A program made the position numbers and the translations under genes. A stretch of DNA of 64,000 bases from positions 1-64,000 of the forward strand of contig JAFXAB010000030.1 of the NCBI GenBank assembly GCA_017522135.1, in the 5' to 3' direction. Source of the stretch: Bacteroidaceae bacterium (GTDB lineage Bacteria; Bacteroidota; Bacteroidia; Bacteroidales; Barnesiellaceae_A). Below the pieces are notes generated by a model. The model saw nothing but the letters and a program-made list of their open reading frames with translations. It made no database searches and was not told where the DNA came from. Of this stretch, positions 1-8,314 are shown piece by piece (position 1 is the first letter of the stretch; each line of letters begins with the position of its first letter).

Positions 1-693
1 CAATTCACGAGCACCCACTCGAGTATCGCACTCGATAATCAAATCTTGATCTACCTCTATACGATGCTTACGCAAGGCATCGACATAACCATTGCGACGA
101 TTCTTTGAAATTTCGAGATGCAAGGGAGAGGTAAAGAATGCGATCTTGCGACAACCCGTCTCTATCATGTGCTCGACCGCCGCAAAAGCACCGGTATAGT
201 CATCAACCACCACACGCGAGGTATTCAACTCGGTACATATACGGTCATAAAAGACCAAAGGAACCTCCTCCTCAACCAAGCGACGGAAGTGAGTATAATC
301 CATCGTTCCCTTAGCCAGAGATGCTATAACACCACACACCTTGGCTTTGCGAAAAGACTCTATAATAGACACTTCGCGCTCATACTCTTCATTGCTTTGT
401 GCCACCATGATATTGTAGCCTGCAGCGACCGCGGCACGTTCCACCCCCGACAGCACACTTGCAAAGAAATAGTGCTTTATCTGAGGCAATATCACGCCTA
501 TCGTATTGGAGCGATTATTGCGCAGGCTCAGAGCAAATTCGTTGGGGCGATAATTATGTTCGACAGCATAACGCTGTATCGCCTCACGCACAGCAGGGCT
601 GATATTGGAGCTATTATTTAATGCCCGCGACACTGTCGAAGGAGCACATCCCATGGCCTTGGCTATATCCTTTATCGTAATGTGTGATGACAT
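1..693 (-). CDS. LacI-family transcriptional regulator (3' end outside window)
   Basis: Reading the minus strand from the ATG at 693 gives 231 codons that run off the window edge. The N-terminus is a LacI helix-turn-helix (residues about 6-25, IKDIAKAMGCAPSTVSRALN), followed by the hinge motif YRPNEFALSLR and a periplasmic-binding-protein-like sensor with the family pattern NTIGVILPQIKHYFF. LacI regulators bind palindromic operators and release or bind DNA on sensing a sugar. The gene is divergent from the SusC gene across a 266-bp gap holding a perfect palindrome, so it most likely controls the adjacent starch locus and itself. B. thetaiotaomicron sus uses the membrane regulator SusR instead, so this is a different regulatory solution. 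The effector cannot be read from the sequence; a maltodextrin or sugar phosphate is inferred from context. Confidence 0.93.
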   Translation of the reverse strand, partial: MSSHITIKDIAKAMGCAPSTVSRALNNSSNISPAVREAIQRYAVEHNYRPNEFALSLRNNRSNTIGVILPQIKHYFFASVLSGVERAAVAAGYNIMVAQSNEEYEREVSIIESFRKAKVCGVIASLAKGTMDYTHFRRLVEEEVPLVFYDRICTELNTSRVVVDDYTGAFAAVEHMIETGCRKIAFFTSPLHLEISKNRRNGYVDALRKHRIEVDQDLIIECDTRVGAREL

Positions 694-753
694 ATAGTAG
701 TAGATTTTTAGGTTTTCAAAGTTGCAACTATTTGAGCAATTAATACTTCGGTG

Positions 754-761
754 CAAAAATA
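754..761 (-). promoter_or_regulatory. -7 box of the lacI-type gene
   Basis: The minus strand reads TATTTTTG, matching the Bacteroidota -7 consensus TAnnTTTG, about 60 bp upstream of the lacI ATG. The palindrome at 780-793 lies about 20 bp upstream, where a -33 element would sit, which suggests autoregulation. Confidence 0.5.
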
Positions 762-779
762 ATAAAGGAAATTTTTCTA

Positions 780-793
780 CGCAAACGTTTGCA
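780..793. promoter_or_regulatory. LacI-type operator palindrome
   Basis: CGCAAACGTTTGCA contains the perfect 12-bp palindrome GCAAACGTTTGC with the central CG typical of LacI/CcpA-family operators. It lies between the divergent regulator and susC promoters, about 60 bp upstream of the susC -7 box and overlapping the likely -33 region of the regulator promoter. The same 14 bp recur at 12115-12128. Confidence 0.7.
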
Positions 794-848
794 GTGTTAA
801 AATATTTTTTTTCACATAAAAGAAAATAGTCCAAATAACAATAAAATT

Positions 849-856
849 TATATTTG
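849..856 (+). promoter_or_regulatory. -7 box for the Sus operon
   Basis: TATATTTG matches TAnnTTTG, about 100 bp upstream of the SusC start. No good -33 TTTG is visible, which is compatible with activator-dependent transcription. The expected start point is near 863. Confidence 0.55.
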
Positions 857-959
857 CAATCTGAATAGTGTGGGTAATAATACCCGCACATATATTAAAT
901 TGCAAAATACAAACACAAAAAAACCCAAATATTAACAACAACTTTTTAATCTAATCTAC

Positions 960-3914
960 ATGAATTACGTTAGTAAAAAAGTACCCAGAGTGCTTGTAGC
1001 AGCCATGCTACTTTGCTTCTCCATTGCAACATTTGCACAGCAAATCGTTGTATCGGGACACGTAAAGGATTCGTATGGTGAGCCCATTATTGGAGCCAAC
1101 GCCATGCTAGTAGGTACATCAGTGGGAACTACCACCGACATTGATGGTAACTTTTCATTGAAAGCCGAACAAGGTGCTACCATCAAGGTTAGCTACATTG
1201 GTTACAAATCTCAAGAAGTGAAAGCAGCTCCTTCGATTGTCGTTACACTCGAAGAAGATGCCAACGTACTTGAAGAGGCCGTGGTTATCGGTTATGGTGT
1301 TGTAAAGAAAGCCGACGCTACCGGTTCGGTTACAGCCATCGAGCCCGATGCCATGAACAAAGGTCTTGTTACCAACGCACAAGACATGATTGCCGGTAAG
1401 ATTGCCGGTGTAAACGTTGTTTCTGACGGTGGTACTCCCGGTGGTGGTGCATCTATCACTATCCGTGGTGGTTCTTCTCTCTCGGCTAGCAACGCTCCTC
1501 TTATCGTTGTAGATGGTCTTACCCTCGACAACAGTGGTATACAAGGTGTTGCCAACCCCTTGAGTACTATCAACCCCAATGACATTGCAACATTCACCGT
1601 ACTCAAAGATGCTTCTGCTACTGCCATCTACGGTTCGCGTGCTGCCAATGGTGTAATCATCATCACTACCAAGAAAGGTAACAAGGGCTCAAGACCCCAC
1701 GTTTCTTACAATGGTAACGTTTCGCTCAGCACTCCCGTTCGCTTGCGCGAAGTGATGACCGGCGATCAATTCCGTGAGTTTGCCACAAATCTTTACGGAA
1801 AACGTGAGAACGCCGATGAGATCCTTGGCAAGCTCGGTACTGCAAACACCGACTGGCAAAGCTACGTTTACCAAAACGCTATCAGCCACGACCACAACGT
1901 AACTCTTACCGGTGGTTTCAGCTGGATGCCTTATCGCGTTTCTATTGGTTACACCAACCAAGACGGTATCGTGAAGACTTCAAACTTTGAGCGTGTTACC
2001 GGTGCGGTAAACTTGTCACCCACATTCTTCGACGATTACTTGAAGTTCAATATCAACGCCAAGGGTATGTATGTTGAAAACCGCTACGCCGATGGTGGTG
2101 CTATCGGTGCTGCAGCAGCATTTGACCCCACACAATCTGTATATGGCGACGACAACCAATTTGGCGGATATTGGCAATGGACTACCGGAACAGGTGGTTA
2201 CAACAGCCAAGCTCCCCTCAACCCCCTCGGTATCCTTGAGCAAAAAGACGACCGTGCCTATTCTTGGGACTTCATCGGTAATATCGAGGCCGACTATCGT
2301 CTACACTTCTTCCCCGACATGCGCGTACACGCCAATATCGGTATTGACGTTGCCGACGGTAACCAATTTACCAACTTGCCTCGCGAGGCTGCAGGCACAT
2401 TCGGTCTTGGTAGCGTCAGCTCTACTCATAAATACAAAACCAACGAGATGTTGAATGCCTACTTGCAATATACCAAAGAGTTTGGTGTAAACAACATCGA
2501 CGTAATGGCCGGTTACGAGTGGCAACACTTCTACAACGAAGGCGAAAGCAAATGGGATAACCTCGAAAACAGCAACGCCGGTAGCGACAAATGGAAAATG
2601 GAGAACTACTTGGTATCGTTCTTCGGCCGTTTGAACTATCAACTCTTCGACCGTTACCTCCTCACAGCCACTGTACGTTACGACGGTACAAGCCGTTTCT
2701 CGGCCGACAACCGTTGGGGTCTCTTCCCCTCAGTTGCTCTCGCATGGAAAATCAAAGAAGAGTCTTTCTTGCAAGATGTCAGCTGGTTGAGCGACCTCAA
2801 GCTCCGCTTGGGTTGGGGTATCACCGGTCAACAAGAGATTGGTGGTTACTACGATTACATCCCCGTTTACTCACAAAGTAAAGACCACGCCTTCTATCCC
2901 ATAGGTACCGATGCCAACGGCAACTTCATCTATTTGCCCTATGCCCGCCCCGATGCCTATAACCCCAACTTGAAATGGGAGGAGACTACTACCTACAACG
3001 CAGGTCTCGACTTCGGTTTCTTGAACGGTCGTATCCGTGGTGCTGTTGACTACTACATGCGCGACACCAAAGACCTCTTGAACATGACTAGCGTATCGGC
3101 CGGTACAAACTTCGGCCCTGCCGTGATGAGCAACGTGGGTTCATTGCGCAACCAAGGTGTTGAGTTCTCTATCGAGGCTACAGCTATCCAAACCAAAGAT
3201 TGGACTTGGGAAGTAGGCTACAACTTGGCATACAACCAAAACGAAATTACAAAACTTACCAACGGTGTAAGTGCCGACTATTATGTGCCCGCAGGTAATG
3301 CTTCGGCCGGTACAGGCTCACCTATCAAGGTTCACATGGTAGGTCATCCCGCAGGTTCGTTCTATGTATATGAGCAAGTATACGACAACAACGGCAAGCC
3401 CATCCAAGGTTGCTTCGTAGACCGCAACGCCGATGGTCAAATCACAGCTGCCGATAAATATGTATACGAAAATCCTGCTGCCGACTTCAACATGGGCTTC
3501 ACATCTAAATTGATGTGGAAAAACTGGGACTTCAGCTTCTCATTGCGTGCTTCAATCGGCAACTATGTATACAACGACAACGATGGTTGCAACGCCAACC
3601 TCGACGTTTACTCAACACTTGGATTCTTCTCAAACCGTCCTTTGTCGGCACTCGACACTCAATTCTTCGGTACCGGTGAGTACTATGCAAGTGACTACTA
3701 TGTACAAAACGCATCATTCCTCCGTTGCGACAACATCACTCTCGGTTACTCATTCAAGAGCAAGGTTGTTAACGGTCGTGTATATGCAACTGTACAAAAT
3801 CCCTTCGTGATTACCGGCTACAATGGTATCGACCCCGAGGTCAACGGTGGTATAGACAACAACATCTATCCTCGTCCTCTCGTATCATTGATCGGTTTGA
3901 CTCTCGATTTCTAA
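960..3914 (+). CDS. susC: SusC/RagA-family TonB-dependent outer-membrane transporter
   Basis: 984 residues, a usual SusC length. A signal peptide (residues 1-26, ending TFAQ) is followed by a carboxypeptidase-regulatory-like domain (about 29-105, with VSGHVKDSYGEPIIGANAML and YIGYKSQEV), the motif LEEAVVIGYG, a plug domain with VLKDASATAIYGSRAANGVI and a 22-strand-type barrel ending LIGLTLDF. The protein imports malto-oligosaccharides across the outer membrane with the SusD lid and TonB/ExbBD energy. It is the first gene of a tight operon with susD (26-bp gap) and two SusE/F-like genes. Starch as substrate rests on the neighbouring GH13 amylase and starch-binding-like lipoproteins. Confidence 0.95.
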   Translation: MNYVSKKVPRVLVAAMLLCFSIATFAQQIVVSGHVKDSYGEPIIGANAMLVGTSVGTTTDIDGNFSLKAEQGATIKVSYIGYKSQEVKAAPSIVVTLEEDANVLEEAVVIGYGVVKKADATGSVTAIEPDAMNKGLVTNAQDMIAGKIAGVNVVSDGGTPGGGASITIRGGSSLSASNAPLIVVDGLTLDNSGIQGVANPLSTINPNDIATFTVLKDASATAIYGSRAANGVIIITTKKGNKGSRPHVSYNGNVSLSTPVRLREVMTGDQFREFATNLYGKRENADEILGKLGTANTDWQSYVYQNAISHDHNVTLTGGFSWMPYRVSIGYTNQDGIVKTSNFERVTGAVNLSPTFFDDYLKFNINAKGMYVENRYADGGAIGAAAAFDPTQSVYGDDNQFGGYWQWTTGTGGYNSQAPLNPLGILEQKDDRAYSWDFIGNIEADYRLHFFPDMRVHANIGIDVADGNQFTNLPREAAGTFGLGSVSSTHKYKTNEMLNAYLQYTKEFGVNNIDVMAGYEWQHFYNEGESKWDNLENSNAGSDKWKMENYLVSFFGRLNYQLFDRYLLTATVRYDGTSRFSADNRWGLFPSVALAWKIKEESFLQDVSWLSDLKLRLGWGITGQQEIGGYYDYIPVYSQSKDHAFYPIGTDANGNFIYLPYARPDAYNPNLKWEETTTYNAGLDFGFLNGRIRGAVDYYMRDTKDLLNMTSVSAGTNFGPAVMSNVGSLRNQGVEFSIEATAIQTKDWTWEVGYNLAYNQNEITKLTNGVSADYYVPAGNASAGTGSPIKVHMVGHPAGSFYVYEQVYDNNGKPIQGCFVDRNADGQITAADKYVYENPAADFNMGFTSKLMWKNWDFSFSLRASIGNYVYNDNDGCNANLDVYSTLGFFSNRPLSALDTQFFGTGEYYASDYYVQNASFLRCDNITLGYSFKSKVVNGRVYATVQNPFVITGYNGIDPEVNGGIDNNIYPRPLVSLIGLTLDF

Positions 3915-3940
3915 TCATAAACTACGCAAAAAAATAAGTC

Positions 3941-5485
3941 ATGAAACTTAACATTAAAAATATACTGATAGGTGGTGCGATGGTGTTGACCCTCGGCCTT
4001 ACCTCTTGCGTGGACGACTTGAATGTGGAGCCTATCAACCCCCAAGTGTCACAAGAATTTGACCAACAAGCCGTATTCACCAAAATTTATGCCTCGCTTG
4101 GTATGACCGGTATGACCGGTACTGCCGGTGGTGGTGACCTCGATGCCATGGGTATCGACGAAGGTCAATCGGGTTTCTACCGCACATTGTGGTATCTCAA
4201 CAACCTCGCAGGTGACGAAGCTCTCTGCGTATGGGGCGATAACGGTGTTCCCGAAGCCAACTTTACAGGCTGGACTGATACCGACGTTTTCGTTCAAGGT
4301 CTTTACTATCGTCTTTTCTTCGGTGTTACACTCTGTAACCACTTCTTGGATATGACTGCCGACATCGACGATGCCGAGACAAAATTGCAACGTGCCGAGA
4401 CTCGTTTCATCCGTGCACTCAACTACTACTACCTCATGGATATGTATGCCAACGTACCCTTGGTAACTCGTGTTGAAAGCGAGACTCCTCAACAAGCCAC
4501 ACGTGCCGAGATCTTTGATTTCCTTGAGCAAGAGTTGCTCGATATGCAAAGCGAAATGAGCGAACCCGGTGCCGGTATGTACTATCGTGTTGACCGCGCT
4601 GCTGCCTGGTTGCTCCTCTCTCGCCTCTACTTGAATGCCGAGGTTTACACCGGTACTGCTCGCTGGGCCGACGCCGCTACTTATGCCGAGATGGTTATCA
4701 ACTCTTCTTACGCTTTGGCCGACAACTACGCTGCACTCTTCATGGGTGACAACGATACCAACGCCGACGCTATGGGAGAGATAATCCTCCCCATTGCTCA
4801 ACATGGTGATTTCACTAAGACCTATTCAGGTTCTTACTTCCTTGTAGCAGCAACTCACACTGCAGGTATGCCCGCGTGGGGTACAATCGACGGTTGGGGT
4901 GGTATTTGCGCTCGCAAATCACTCATCCAAAAATTTGAGACAGGTAGCGACGACCGTGCATTGTTCTATGCAACATCTGACGATCCCACTATCACCGACC
5001 CCCATGCCTTTACAAGCGGTTGGGGTGTAACAAAATGGAACAACCTCGACTCAAAAACAGGTGGTCCCTTAGAAGGCAACGGCAACGACGTTGAAGAAAA
5101 AGTTCCCGAGACAGATATTCCTTTCCTCCGCGTTGCTGAGGCTTACTTGACTTATGCCGAGGCTGCTTTCCGCGATGCTGCAGGTAACAAGGCTCTTGCT
5201 CTTCAGCGTTTCAATGCTCTCCGCACTCGTGCCAATGCACAACCCGCAAGCAACCTTACACTTGAGTTGCTCCGCGACGAGTGGTCACGCGAGTTCTACT
5301 TCGAGGGTCGTCGTCGCATCGACCTCGTTCGCTTCAACAGCTTCGGTGGTAACACCGATTACAACTGGGACTGGAAAGCCGGTGTAGCCAATGGTACTTC
5401 ATTCGATGCCAAATACAACATTCTTCCCATCCCCGTATCGGATAGAAATGCAAACTCTAACTTGGTTCAAAATCCGGGTTATTAA
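3941..5485 (+). CDS. susD: SusD/RagB-family starch-binding lipoprotein
   Basis: 514 residues with a lipoprotein signal (MKLNIKNILIGGAMVLTLGL, then TSC, Cys at residue 23) and the SusD fold: an early FTKIYASLGMTGMTGTAG region, helical TPR-like repeats (RAETRFIRALNYYYLMDMYANVPLVT) and the C-terminal signature LRDEWSREFYFEGRRRIDLVRF. The close spacing to susC and the family fit indicate the surface lid that hands glycans to the SusC barrel. SusE/F-like lipoproteins follow in the same transcript. The internal composition (Trp/Tyr-rich loops) fits glycan binding, but individual binding residues cannot be assigned here. Confidence 0.94.
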   Translation: MKLNIKNILIGGAMVLTLGLTSCVDDLNVEPINPQVSQEFDQQAVFTKIYASLGMTGMTGTAGGGDLDAMGIDEGQSGFYRTLWYLNNLAGDEALCVWGDNGVPEANFTGWTDTDVFVQGLYYRLFFGVTLCNHFLDMTADIDDAETKLQRAETRFIRALNYYYLMDMYANVPLVTRVESETPQQATRAEIFDFLEQELLDMQSEMSEPGAGMYYRVDRAAAWLLLSRLYLNAEVYTGTARWADAATYAEMVINSSYALADNYAALFMGDNDTNADAMGEIILPIAQHGDFTKTYSGSYFLVAATHTAGMPAWGTIDGWGGICARKSLIQKFETGSDDRALFYATSDDPTITDPHAFTSGWGVTKWNNLDSKTGGPLEGNGNDVEEKVPETDIPFLRVAEAYLTYAEAAFRDAAGNKALALQRFNALRTRANAQPASNLTLELLRDEWSREFYFEGRRRIDLVRFNSFGGNTDYNWDWKAGVANGTSFDAKYNILPIPVSDRNANSNLVQNPGY

Positions 5486-5511
5486 TCAACCATCAAAAAA
5501 ATTGATATAAT

Positions 5512-6681
5512 ATGAAAAAGCTTAATTATATTATCTCGGGCGTAATGGGTCTGGCACTTCTCGCAGGTTGCCAAGAGCACCCCATGACGACAATCAACCC
5601 GGCGGCAGAGGATGGTACTCTCACTTTTGAGATCAACACACCCGCATATGCCGGTTACACCTACATTTTGACCTCAGAAAATGCTACTGAGAACATGGAG
5701 ACTATCTATGTGCGCAACCAACCCGACTATGGTTTCACAGCTCCTACTCAATACTATGCTCAAATAAGTTTCGGTGAGACCTTCGAAGAGGGCACTTTCC
5801 AAGAGTTGGAGCAAGTAGGCTTCATGCAAAAGTATGACATTAACACCAAGGACATCAACAAGGGTATTACCTTGCTCCAAGGTGACAATGTCAATGAAAA
5901 TCCCGGTGTGATGGACATCTACATCCGTCTCCGTGCTCACCTCACCGATGCTACTGCTAACGTTCTCGACAGCGTTCCCACTGTTAAGGATTGCTACTCA
6001 AACGTTATCAAGCTCAGCATCCAACCCTACTACATGTTGTTGCAAGATGCTCTCCCCGCTCCCTACTGGTTGGTTGGTGACTTCCAAGGTTGGGACAACT
6101 CGGCAGGTGCTACCGCTACTTCTCTCATTCCTATGAGTTTGGTAGAAGGCTACAGCTACAACACTGTAACAGGTGCCGGAGAATTTACTTACACAGGTTT
6201 CTTCGAGGCCGGCTTGGGCTACAAGCTTGTTCTCGTGCCCGGCAACTGGGACATTCAAGTAGGTATGGTAGATGGCGAACTCGCATTCAACGATGGTGGT
6301 TCAGGCAATATCACAGTTGCCGAGAGTGGTTATTACACTCTTACTGCTAACTCTGAGAAGTTCGAGGGTTCTTTCGAGGCTGCCGATGTTACTCCCAGCG
6401 AGTACGCTTCAATGGAGTTTGTTGGTTCATTCGACGAGTGGGGTAAGGATCCTATCGCAATGACTGCTATGGGTATGAAACACCTCTGGTGTGCCGAGAT
6501 GACATTTGATACTGACTGCGAAGGTAAGTTCCGCGCTAATTCTGCTTGGGATAACAGCTGGGGTGGTGATTCGTTCCCCTACTCAACTGCTAAGTCGGGT
6601 AACAACATCCAAATCAAGGCCGGTACATACCAAGTAGTATTCAACGACCTCGATGGTAACTACTATTTCTTCGCGAAATAA
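5512..6681 (+). CDS. SusE-like outer-membrane starch-binding lipoprotein
   Basis: 389 residues. A lipoprotein signal with lipobox LLAGC (Cys about residue 20) is followed by a SusE N-terminal-type domain (about 30-175, TLTFEINTPAYAGYTYILT) and two tandem starch-binding-like beta-sandwich modules. These start with YWLVGDFQGWDNS and FVGSFDEWGKDP, the recurring VGxFxxW pattern of SusE/SusF carbohydrate-binding domains. It would sit on the cell surface and hold starch near SusCD. The gene follows susD by 26 bp and is followed by a strong hairpin (6701-6732), so the downstream paralogue may be transcribed less. Confidence 0.85.
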   Translation: MKKLNYIISGVMGLALLAGCQEHPMTTINPAAEDGTLTFEINTPAYAGYTYILTSENATENMETIYVRNQPDYGFTAPTQYYAQISFGETFEEGTFQELEQVGFMQKYDINTKDINKGITLLQGDNVNENPGVMDIYIRLRAHLTDATANVLDSVPTVKDCYSNVIKLSIQPYYMLLQDALPAPYWLVGDFQGWDNSAGATATSLIPMSLVEGYSYNTVTGAGEFTYTGFFEAGLGYKLVLVPGNWDIQVGMVDGELAFNDGGSGNITVAESGYYTLTANSEKFEGSFEAADVTPSEYASMEFVGSFDEWGKDPIAMTAMGMKHLWCAEMTFDTDCEGKFRANSAWDNSWGGDSFPYSTAKSGNNIQIKAGTYQVVFNDLDGNYYFFAK

Positions 6682-6700
6682 TATACCGAGAATATATCAC

Positions 6701-6732
6701 GAATAGGGCGAGACAATCGCCTCGCCCTATTC
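6701..6732 (+). terminator. Intra-operon hairpin between the two SusE/F-like genes
   Basis: GAATAGGGCGAG pairs perfectly over 12 bp with CTCGCCCTATTC around an 8-base loop, 20 bp after the SusE-like stop. There is no clear U-run, so it may be an mRNA-stabilising 3' end or a partial terminator rather than a full stop. Confidence 0.65.
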
Positions 6733-6766
6733 TCACAACAAACGAAACTTTTAATATCGAAACAAA

Positions 6767-8230
6767 ATGAAAAAAATATCGATTTTCAGCACATTGTTGG
6801 CAGGTGTGGTAGCATTCCCGGCTTGTACACCCGAAATCGAACCCGCATTGCCTCCTGTAAGCTATGAGCCCGTTGATTCAGCTACTGTAGCTATCAACAT
6901 CGTAGCTGCAGAATATGCACAAGCTATTGACCTCAATAGCTACGCAGCCGATACTATCTCTGCATTCACCATCGACTTGAGTGCCACTCCCGCTCTCGCT
7001 GAAGGCTCTACAATGGAGTATACCCTCAATATGGCTCTCGCCAACGACATGGTTGCTCCTGTTGAAGTTCCCGTTATCGTAGAGGGTAATGTGGCTAAAG
7101 TCCTCACAACCGACTTGAACACAAAGATTCAAGCTCTATTTGGCAAGCGTCCTCAACCCGATACATTCTACAGCCAACTCAAAGCATTGGTAAAATGTGC
7201 CGAAGGACCCAACTTCTACATTATATCTAATGTAATTGAGGCTACAGTAACTCCCTTCGCTTCACCTATCGAGAGTGCATACTACCTCATCGGTGACGTT
7301 CCCGGTTGGGACATGGCTGCTGCTGCTACAATGCCTTTCAGCCACAGCGGTAAGGACGTTTACGAAGATCCTATCTTCACTATTACTGTTACTGTAGATG
7401 GTGAGAAAATGTGGAAGGTTGCTCCTCAATCGGCTATCGACAGCGGTTCATGGGATACAGTTCTTGGTAACACTGAGGCCGACGGTAGCACATCGGCTAC
7501 AGGTAATCTTGCCGACAATGCTTCATGCGCCGGTGCCATGAAGTTCCCCGAGGCCGGTAACTATAAGATTACCCTCAACATGGAAGAGTACAGCTACACA
7601 GTAGAGGTAGTTCCCGATGTTGTAGAGTACTTCGTTGTAGGTGACTTCAGTGGTTGGAGCCAAACCAACGGTCAACGTCTTTACAGCGTAGCCGGTGCAC
7701 CCGCACAAGGCTGGCTTGTACTGAACGGACAAGGTGCCAACGGTTGGAAGATTTCTACTCAAGAAGACTGGAACGGCATCAACTACGGTGCAGGTGAAGA
7801 GGCTGCTGCTGAGGCTGCTACAATGCTTCTCTCTACCGATGGTGGTGCAGACAACATTACTCAATACGCAGGCTTCAGCTACGAAGTAGCATTCGATGCA
7901 GCCAACCTCACACTTACAATCCTCCGCACAGTTGACACATGGGGTCTTGTAGGTTCATTCAACGAATGGGGTAGTAGCGCCGATATTCCCATGGCTCTCT
8001 CAACTGAGGATGGTATGGACTACTTGGTAGCAACTGCTACATTGGATGCAGGTGCTGAGTTCAAGATTCGCGCCAACTCTGATTGGGCTATCAACTACGG
8101 TGATGCAGGTGCCGGTGATGGCACTCTCGCTGCTGATGGTAGCAACTTCAAGGTTGAAGAGGCCGGCGACTATGAAGTACGCTTCTACTTCTGCGCTCAA
8201 ACTCCTTACTACACTGTAACCAAACTCTAA
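6767..8230 (+). CDS. SusF-like outer-membrane starch-binding lipoprotein
   Basis: 487 residues. The lipoprotein signal carries a lipobox (FPAC, Cys about residue 20). After an N-terminal SusE/F domain (about 30-165) come three repeated carbohydrate-binding-like modules, opening YYLIGDVPGWDMA, YFVVGDFSGWSQT and WGLVGSFNEWGSS. The third module resembles the last module of the upstream SusE-like protein, including the FKIRANSDW strand that matches FRANSAWDN there, so the two genes are paralogues. B. thetaiotaomicron SusF also carries three starch-binding modules, which supports the name. It is bounded by hairpins on both sides. Confidence 0.83.
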   Translation: MKKISIFSTLLAGVVAFPACTPEIEPALPPVSYEPVDSATVAINIVAAEYAQAIDLNSYAADTISAFTIDLSATPALAEGSTMEYTLNMALANDMVAPVEVPVIVEGNVAKVLTTDLNTKIQALFGKRPQPDTFYSQLKALVKCAEGPNFYIISNVIEATVTPFASPIESAYYLIGDVPGWDMAAAATMPFSHSGKDVYEDPIFTITVTVDGEKMWKVAPQSAIDSGSWDTVLGNTEADGSTSATGNLADNASCAGAMKFPEAGNYKITLNMEEYSYTVEVVPDVVEYFVVGDFSGWSQTNGQRLYSVAGAPAQGWLVLNGQGANGWKISTQEDWNGINYGAGEEAAAEAATMLLSTDGGADNITQYAGFSYEVAFDAANLTLTILRTVDTWGLVGSFNEWGSSADIPMALSTEDGMDYLVATATLDAGAEFKIRANSDWAINYGDAGAGDGTLAADGSNFKVEEAGDYEVRFYFCAQTPYYTVTKL

Positions 8231-8245
8231 TAGTTATAGTATAAT

Positions 8246-8292
8246 GACAAGGCTGGCATACACTCATGGGGTATGCCACCTTGTCTGTTTTT
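8246..8292 (+). terminator. Intrinsic terminator or attenuator before the amylase gene
   Basis: The arms GACAAGG-C-TGGCATAC and GTATGCCA-CCTTGTC form a 15-bp stem with one bulged C, followed by TGTTTTT. It ends only 22 bp before the amylase ATG, leaving no room for a separate promoter, so amylase expression should depend on read-through. Confidence 0.8.
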
Positions 8293-8314
8293 AATCAAAT
8301 AAATAACAATCACA

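Noticed and set aside
118..621. 167-codon plus-strand frame at the left edge
   Set aside because: Antisense to the LacI-family regulator, whose helix-turn-helix and sensor motifs are clear on the minus strand.
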